From positions 1 through 64,000 of the forward strand of contig JABYQR010000003.1 in assembly GCA_022592445.1 (NCBI GenBank): a stretch of 64,000 nt of DNA, written 5' to 3'. This stretch comes from Cytidiella melzeri. Taxonomy: Eukaryota > Basidiomycota > Agaricomycetes > Polyporales > Irpicaceae. The notes under the pieces are model-generated. The model saw only the letters and a program-made list of their open reading frames with translations. It had not been told where the DNA came from and made no database searches. Shown in pieces: positions 58,207 to 64,000 of the stretch. The stretch's first letter is position 1, and each line of letters starts with the position of its first letter. The translations under genes and the position numbers were made by a program.

Positions 58207-58590
58207 TCTGTTCGTGCTATACCTCTCCTGACATATCCACTCTTTTGACATCCGTCCGATTTGCACGCAGCTCTACATTGCTTGGTCAACCTTTCCTTCT
58301 ATTCATATTCGTATTTCAGTATCCGAGTGTTGACTATCTATTAAATTATGTATAACTTTATGTAACTTGCTATAAACTGTATCAACACGTTGTATAAGTA
58401 CCCGGCCAATGCAAGCCGCTTTCCAACACCGATTTGTTGATAAACTAGCAAACCTGACTAGGCGACGCGACACGAACATGTGTGAGCGCTTTTGCGTCTA
58501 TGCTCTATCGGTCGCTTGCAATGAGCCTCCTTGTATTCTTACGCTCATCTTGCCCGTATACTTTCATTCGCTCGTATCAGATCCGCTGGT
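58207..58590. other. Intergenic, SEC53 promoter
   Basis: 384 bases, AT-rich around 58320-58400 (ATTAAATTATGTATAACTTT), between the chimera and SEC53. POL3 similarity stops at the chimera's TAA; no later POL3 exon was found here. Confidence 0.5.
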
Positions 58591-59670
58591 ATGCCCTCGC
58601 AAGTGTTTGCAAATCGCCCTAGCAAGAAGCTGGTACTCTTCGATGTCGATGGCACGCTCACACTAGCTCGCCAGGTGAATATCTAGGTGAAGAGTTCGTG
58701 TTCGACGGTACTGAACGATTTTAACAGGGCGCGTCGCTGGAGATGTTAGAGCTGTTGCGGGCTCTTCGCAAAAAGCTCGTCATTGGAGTTGTAGGCGGGT
58801 CTGATTATGTCAAGGTTTCCGAGCAACTCTCAGTCCATGGTGCTAACGGTACGTTGGTCGAAGAACCATATGACTCTCCACACTGACTGTCCCTTAGCCC
58901 TCGAAGAATTTGACTATTTTTTCGCGGAAAATGGCCTGACGGCATACAAGCTAGGCAACCCCCTGCCTTCTCAGTCGTTCATCAAGTTCCTTGGTGAAGA
59001 GCGTTACAAACCCCTTGCCAACTTCATTCTGCACTACATCGCGGACTTGGACATCCCTATCAAGCGGTGTGTATTCGAGACACGGAGAGCGTCCTCTTTC
59101 CCTGATGCCAATGTTCCAGGGGAACGTTCATCGAGTTCCGCAACGGCATGATCAACGTTAGCCCAATTGGGAGGAACGCGACGTCAGTCATTGCTACCGG
59201 CTGTGAAGACGGATATATCTGACGGCTAACCTAGTATTGCTGAGCGGCTTGAGTTCCAGGAATACGACAAGGTCAGAATATGGTCAAAGTTGAGATCCTC
59301 AATACTGATAGTGTTGTGAACAGAAAACTGCCATTCGTGCTGCATTTGTCAAAGCCTTGCAGGAGAAGTTCCCGGATTACGGGCTCACGTTCTCCATTGG
59401 CGGCCAGATATCATTCGATGTCTTCCCCAATGGCTGGGACAAGACCTATTGTCTCCGCCATGTCGAGGACGAGCATTTCGAGGAGATTCACTTCTTCGGA
59501 GACAAGACGTACAAGGTGAGGGTATGTTCACACTTCTGTGAATTATGACTCACGTATGCGGACAGGGTGGCAACGATTATGAAATCTTTGCAGATCCTCG
59601 CACTGTTGGACACGCTGTCACATGTCCTGACGATACGATGAAGGCCTTGAGAGAGCTCTTCTCCTTATAA
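58591..59670 (+). CDS. SEC53: Phosphomannomutase
   Basis: Cytosolic HAD-fold enzyme converting mannose-6-phosphate to mannose-1-phosphate for GDP-mannose, needed for glycosylation and cell-wall mannans. The nucleophile motif [13 protein letters not shown] is in exon 1, then [20 protein letters not shown] with DYVKVSEQL. Further exons give [40 protein letters not shown] and [20 protein letters not shown]. The last ones are [40 protein letters not shown] and [19 protein letters not shown], ending at TAA 59668-59670. Seven or so exons; length about 250 residues, as usual. Confidence 0.96.
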
Positions 59671-61097
59671 GGGTGACGTTACACAAGCAGCTGAGGTGTT
59701 TGATCTTGCTGGACAGGGTATCAGGTAATTTGGGTCGCAAAATGTATTAGAGTCATGGAATGGGATCGCATGTATACAGAATTTTCGTCTCGAGAGAAAG
59801 TACGCTGCGCATGTCAGTCTGCCAAAGACAGCCTTCTACGTACCGTGGCATGAATAATTGTGACATTTTTACGTGGTCCTCCGCCTGGCTTGAGACTACT
59901 CGATGCTGACTCACTTCCTACGCTACTTTTCAAAAAACTAGCAAACCGTCTTTCGACTGTCTGAGAAATATTGTGCACCTGGCCACCCCGCGGGTCCATT
60001 ATAAAACTTGAGACGCAGGCCGTGAAGACAACCTGTAGAACGAAGTATAGAAACGAATCTACACAGAAATCTCCGCAGATACCACAGTGTATCGAAGATG
60101 TCGAAAACACGTTTGTGTCAATCAACGAAAAAAGCCACTGGCGGTTGAAGTCGAACGCAAGTCGTTCCTTCGAATCACTGCCTGTATACGATATGTGTGT
60201 AGGCTAGAGCCGCACAAGGAGAACCGGTTGGAAGGACCCAGGAGAGACGTGACGAAGCTCGTAGAGTACCAGCTGGTCAAATTTGACATTGCTCGTACTC
60301 CATTGCTCGTACTCCTTCGGCGGGATGGATTTGATATACTCCGGGCTTTAAGGTGACGTTCCAGAATAGTCAGCTAGGGGACAAGGGATATTACCAATGA
60401 GGGACGATCCTCATAAGATCGCTTCACGGCCCTAGCCACGGTTTGCGCCAGTTTTGCCTTGGTCACTATCTTGGGCCCACCCTGAACGCTTATTTTCGTG
60501 GCGATAGAGGTACTAAAAGGCCTATATCCAGGCCACTGTAGAGAGCACGAAAGTCAGGTTAATGGACAATAACAGCAGGAGATTTCGCAATGCTGCCTCG
60601 ATACGAATGGTAGCCCTGGTTGCATGGGCTTTGATCGAAGGCCTTGTTTCGCCGTCAACCATTCCGCTGCCAGAGACCGATTCAGCCCGCGCCGCAGACT
60701 TAAGAAAAACCCCTCCAGCTCGCCCGTTTTGTATGAATCTTATATCGGTGCTGGGTGTATGGGTAAAGCTTGTCCCTTTGTACACTTTCGGGGTAAAACA
60801 GATCCTTATAGATCGCCTAGGATGTTGATGGAGTGGTGATAGTCAAACTGATGCTGTATCAGGAGTCAGCCACGAATCATAGAGCAAGCGGACGCTCACC
60901 ATTAAAGGAATACCCTAACTCACATGAGATTTTGCAAGTATGCAAATCTCGGGGACCACAGCAGCATGAATGGGCGTGCCATGGAGGTCGGGTACACCGA
61001 GCTCATTGCCGTTAGCTGAATCTTGGCGTTTGAGGAGCCAGGAGACTGTACCGTGGTCCGTCGCGATTCGTGGACATCGCTGAACAGCAGATCTGAG
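59671..61097. other. Long intergenic region, no supported gene
   Basis: About 1.4 kb. A minus-strand open patch near 60370-60510 reads GGPKIVTKAKLAQTVARAVK with RSYEDRPSL, which looks protein-like but has stops on both sides. Plus-strand frames near 60560-60840 are Arg/Pro-rich and unrecognised. This could be a decayed gene or an old repeat. Confidence 0.35.
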
Positions 61098-61646
61098 TTA
61101 GTCTACCGTTTTGCGATCCAAATCTACCGACATATCGATAGGCTTTGACGCTTCAACTGGCTCCAACAGCTCCCATGCGAAGTCCGTGTCCAAGACCTCT
61201 ATCCTCCGCCATTGTATTCTTGCTTCACGATATGCCTCACCGACTGCAGACTTGTAGAGCGCCCGAAGCCCACGATGCTCTTCCTCCAGTAGGAACGTCT
61301 GGTTGGGACAGTCACGCACAGTGCAATGCGTTGATTGAGGAAGCTCGGGTGAGTGCAACTTCACTACGTGCTGGCATGTAAAGTTGAACGGGATGTGCTG
61401 TAGTAAAGGCTCCCGCAGCTGCCAGCGTTGGGAGAGGGTGTATGGCCTCTGCTTCAAGAAATCAAAGGAGATGACGACACTGAGAAGAGAGGGAAGATTA
61501 AGCTGAGCTAGCAACTTGGCGATGTAAACGTCGACTTTGACGCGGTTGCTGTAGGTCATTAGAGATTCAAGGCATACAGTAAGGCAATCACGACAGCCAT
61601 TTCCTGTGCTTGCCTCATGAGGACATGTAATTGACATTACGTGCAT
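61098..61646 (-). CDS. Hypothetical protein, 182 residues, single exon
   Basis: An uninterrupted frame starting MHVMSITCPHEASTGNGCRD. It has a Cys/His-rich start (CPHEASTGNGCRDCLTVC), then AKLLAQLNLPSLLSVVISFD. In the centre are further Cys/His (FNFTCQHVVKLHS and STHCTVRDCPNQTF). The C-terminal half is helical and charged (HRGLRALYKSAVGEAYREAR). The Cys/His spacing could bind zinc. I do not recognise a family, and lack of introns is unusual for this window. Divergent from RPL43. Confidence 0.5.
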   Translation of the reverse strand: MHVMSITCPHEASTGNGCRDCLTVCLESLMTYSNRVKVDVYIAKLLAQLNLPSLLSVVISFDFLKQRPYTLSQRWQLREPLLQHIPFNFTCQHVVKLHSPELPQSTHCTVRDCPNQTFLLEEEHRGLRALYKSAVGEAYREARIQWRRIEVLDTDFAWELLEPVEASKPIDMSVDLDRKTVD

Positions 61647-62033
61647 GACGCCGCTACTTATCCTTGGTTATTCTGAATCTTGTATCCCATCCGTCTTTGG
61701 TCAGTAACCAGTATTCAAGCAAACAACTTACCCCATTTCAATGCCAGTATTTTCGGGATTCTCTGAAGGATACTTGCGCTCAATTAGAATCGAAAGTAAA
61801 TGTGCTACAACACTCCTCTCCGCGTCCGGGACGACGCAAGGTGGAAAGTAAACGGCTGGTTCCGAGACTACCTGATATGGTGTGCTACTGGCGAAGCGCG
61901 GTGCTGATGGCAGCTGATGTGGCTGAGCAACTGTGCAGCTCATACCCCGATTTGGAAGTCGCTCAGTCACCCTCTAGACGCTTTGCTGGAAGGCAAACAC
62001 ATCGCCGCCAACGACCTCAAGACCACTCTCAAC
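61647..62033. other. Intergenic, RPL43 promoter and 5' UTR
   Basis: 387 bases between the hypothetical gene start and the RPL43 start. No other gene supported. Confidence 0.45.
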
Positions 62034-62626
62034 ATGGTCAGTCCTTTTCTACGCAGTGTATGTGCCCAAGTGCTGACATTATATTCTATATTCGCAGACA
62101 AAACGAACCCGCAAAGTTGGCGTTACCGGAAAGTACGGCACTGTAAGTAGCAAGTTTGCTGGGCTAACATTGCGGACAGTCGGTCAGGATATTTGCAGAG
62201 AAACGCTGGGCTGACTGGTAGCTTTAACCTATAGCGTTATGGTGCCTCGCTCCGCAAGCAAGTCAAAAAGGTGCGTTCCATGTTCTCTCACTCTCGTAGT
62301 CAGTGCGACTCAAGTCTCTTTTAGATGGAGATTACGCAGCACGCGCGATACACTTGCACCTTCTGCGGCAAGGCAAGTGCGCTCATTTTAGGAGCATATT
62401 TAGTTGCTAACCCTTACTGTTTCAGGACTCTGTAAAACGCCTAGCGGTCGGCATCTGGAAGTGCAAGGCCTGCCACAAGACAGTTGCGGGCGGCGCATGG
62501 ACCGTCACCACAACCGCTGCTGCGACAGTACGGAGGTGAGCGTACTACATACTCAACGTGAACTGCCATGATGCTGATGGAACCATTAGTACCGTTCGTC
62601 GGCTGCGCGAGATAACGGAGGCGTAA
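62034..62626 (+). CDS. RPL43: 60S ribosomal protein eL43
   Basis: Zinc-ribbon ribosomal protein of the large subunit. Exon 1 is just the ATG (62034-62036), directly followed by a GTCAGT donor. Exon 2 reads [15 protein letters not shown], exon 3 [12 protein letters not shown] and exon 4 [16 protein letters not shown]. Exon 5 gives [20 protein letters not shown] with [17 protein letters not shown], and the last exon [11 protein letters not shown], stop TAA at 62624-62626. The CxxC pairs (CTFC and CKAC) form the zinc site. The intron at 62373-62425 has a GC donor (GCAAGT) and a TTGCTAAC branch site. 92 residues, the normal length. Confidence 0.97.
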
Positions 62627-62859
62627 AGCGTTCGGCTATTTGTTTTGTTCCATGCTTTCTTCTCATATTCACTGTCGTACACATATAACAGCAATGATAT
62701 GACGCCCTATCATCAGCCAATGATTATGTATGATTCTGTATCTCCATGAGTTGCTCATACAAGCCGCAAGCAAGCTGCTAGTACATAGAAAATATGTTCA
62801 TTGGGAAATAAATAGTTGTGAGAACAACGTTGTACAGGTAGCCAGTGTGCTAATAAGTT

Positions 62860-64000
62860 TCAATCGTCTTGGACGCTGCCGTCAGACGGTCCGCCCTCAA
62901 TCTCTAGGCTCTGTTCTTGGTCATCACCACCTTCCTCTTCTTCCTCCTCTTCATCTTCGCTATCACTCTCATGAAACGTAAGCGAGATAAACTCGTCACC
63001 TAGTTGAGCATCTTCCGCGTACAACCGGCCAGCGGACTCAACGTCAGCAGACTCTGAGTTCGTGGCGTCAGTGGCAGCTATTTCGACCTTTGTGAACGGG
63101 TTTGCAGCATCCAGTTTGGGCCGAGTGCGATTGGCGCGAATGACGTGAGGAAGTTTGCATCCCTTCGTCGTGCATATGCCTTTCTCCGCAAAGTCAGGGC
63201 ATTCGCGAACATGTTGTTGCGCGCAGTCCAGCCCTTTCTCGCAATAGCCAAGCACAGCAAAGTCCCGACAAACGCCTTCGCGGGGGCCAACCCGAACGTG
63301 TGGGAACGGGCAGTTACTTCTTGTGCATCGACCAGCGTTGGCGAAGTGTACACAGAGAGGTGTCCGCTCAGGCATGGGATCATGCGAGAGCGCACAGGTG
63401 GTGGCAGTGTGAGGACAAGTATCTTGAAGGAACGGCCAGCAGATTGCAATCTTGGAAGGATCGTGTGTGTATGGGCAAGTCAGGCCACGAGTACATGCAC
63501 CTAAAAGGGGGGGGGGCAATATAATGAGAGAACACTGAAGAACACTATTGGTCCACTCACCTGTCGTGGTAAACCGAGGACATGGCTTATCCACATACTT
63601 CCTGCGTCGGCGGCTTCAGTAACAAAGCATCAGTAGCCCAGTCGTAGTTCACAAATGCGGAACGCACCCTAGAGGCCGAACGGTATTTGCCAGAGTCATA
63701 TTACGGTTCCCTGGGCGTCCACGGCGTGAATTCCTGGGCTTGAATGGACGGCTTGAACGAACGATGGCGGCGGCTTTCGATCCTGCGAACGAGGTGCTTT
63801 GCATAGGGGGCCTAGTTGTGGAGGGGTTCGGTTTCGACACGGCTACTGTGGAATGATTGGTTTGGTCACCGACGGGGAATCTCCTTCCCTGTTTCCTGAT
63901 ACGATAGAGAAGGGGCGTACAATCTTTACGAACGAGAGAACGCCCTGAGGACTCGAATGCGACTCCTCCGATTACAACATCGCGCGTGTTTTGCGTACTT
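62860..64000 (-). CDS. Five-finger CCCH protein, ZC3H3-like, 5' end beyond window
   Basis: A nuclear CCCH protein related to ZC3H3, a factor linking polyadenylation and mRNA export (family knowledge). From the window edge the minus strand reads NTRDVVIGGVAFESSGRSLV then RKDCTPLLYRIRKQG, a conserved pre-finger block. A basic linker follows (SRRGRPGNRNMTLANTVRPL), then an intron, RRRRKYVDKPCPRFTTTG, a second intron with a ten-C tract before its TTTTAG acceptor, and ACTRGLTCPYTHDP. Fingers 2-5 are CWPFLQDTCPHTATTCALSH, CVHFANAGRCTRSNCPFPH, CRDFAVLGYCEKGLDCAQQH and CPDFAEKGICTTKGCKLPH. The tail is very acidic, with a Glu run. Stop TGA at 62860-62862. The 5' part, including the start, lies outside. 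Confidence 0.88.

Noticed and set aside
60106..60160. Histone-H3-like start (MSKTRLCQSTKKATGG)
   Set aside because: The frame stops immediately after and no histone-fold sequence follows in any frame.

Overview
This window is nuclear DNA of a filamentous basidiomycete, most likely a wood-decay or mushroom-forming Agaricomycete. Almost every gene is broken by several 45-70 bp GT-AG introns with branch sites of CTAAC/CTGAC type. Genes are tightly packed on both strands. The proteins are typical fungal housekeeping families (TIM23, cytochrome c1, Met5-type sulfite reductase, lanosterol synthase, velvet factor, CYSTM protein, Clr2-type N-terminal domain). All identifications come from reading translations; no search was run.

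Layout. Positions 1-1600 are repeat-rich: two LTR-like copies in inverted orientation, one carrying a striking array of heat-shock-element-like TTC triplets. Positions 1.6-16.3 kb hold BFR2/AATF, an acidic AT-hook protein, a Snx41/Atg20 sorting nexin, a polynucleotide-kinase-like P-loop protein, a mitochondrial TPR protein, TIM23, a velvet-domain regulator and a CYSTM stress protein. Positions 16.8-36.5 kb hold CYT1, a THP3-like SAC3/GANP protein, the tRNA-splicing endonuclease SEN2, an actin-related protein (ARP9-like), RPL30, the sulfite reductase beta subunit, dynein intermediate chain and alanine-glyoxylate aminotransferase. Positions 37.3-64 kb hold POL3 (DNA polymerase delta), a major-facilitator gene split by a 7.4 kb retrotransposon, ERG7, a chimeric Clr2-like/polymerase-delta-exonuclease gene, SEC53, a small hypothetical gene, RPL43 and the 3' part of a five-finger CCCH protein that runs off the right edge.

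Two things stand out. (1) A complete Ngaro-type tyrosine-recombinase retrotransposon (43739-51123) with split direct repeats A1...B1A2...B2 sits inside the last membrane helix of an MFS transporter gene. Removing it at the shared TG restores the transporter reading frame exactly. Its repeats look identical, its pol frame has one TGA between RT and RNase H, its gag appears to contain a spliceosomal intron, and it has an unexplained 280-codon ORF between A2 and B2. (2) About 14 kb from the true POL3 gene lies an inverted, intron-containing duplicate of the 5' two-thirds of POL3, fused in frame behind a Clr2-like silencing-factor domain. All three exonuclease motifs are kept, but polymerase motif A is ruined and motif C is absent. 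The reading frame is open from end to end, and one block is nearly identical to POL3 while its flanks have diverged, suggesting gene conversion. This chimera is the best candidate for something undescribed.

The remaining genes are independent housekeeping functions and do not form a pathway cluster. Several are arranged as divergent pairs with short shared promoters (BFR2/acidic protein, TPR/TIM23, SEN2/ARP9, CYT1/THP3, POL3/MFS).
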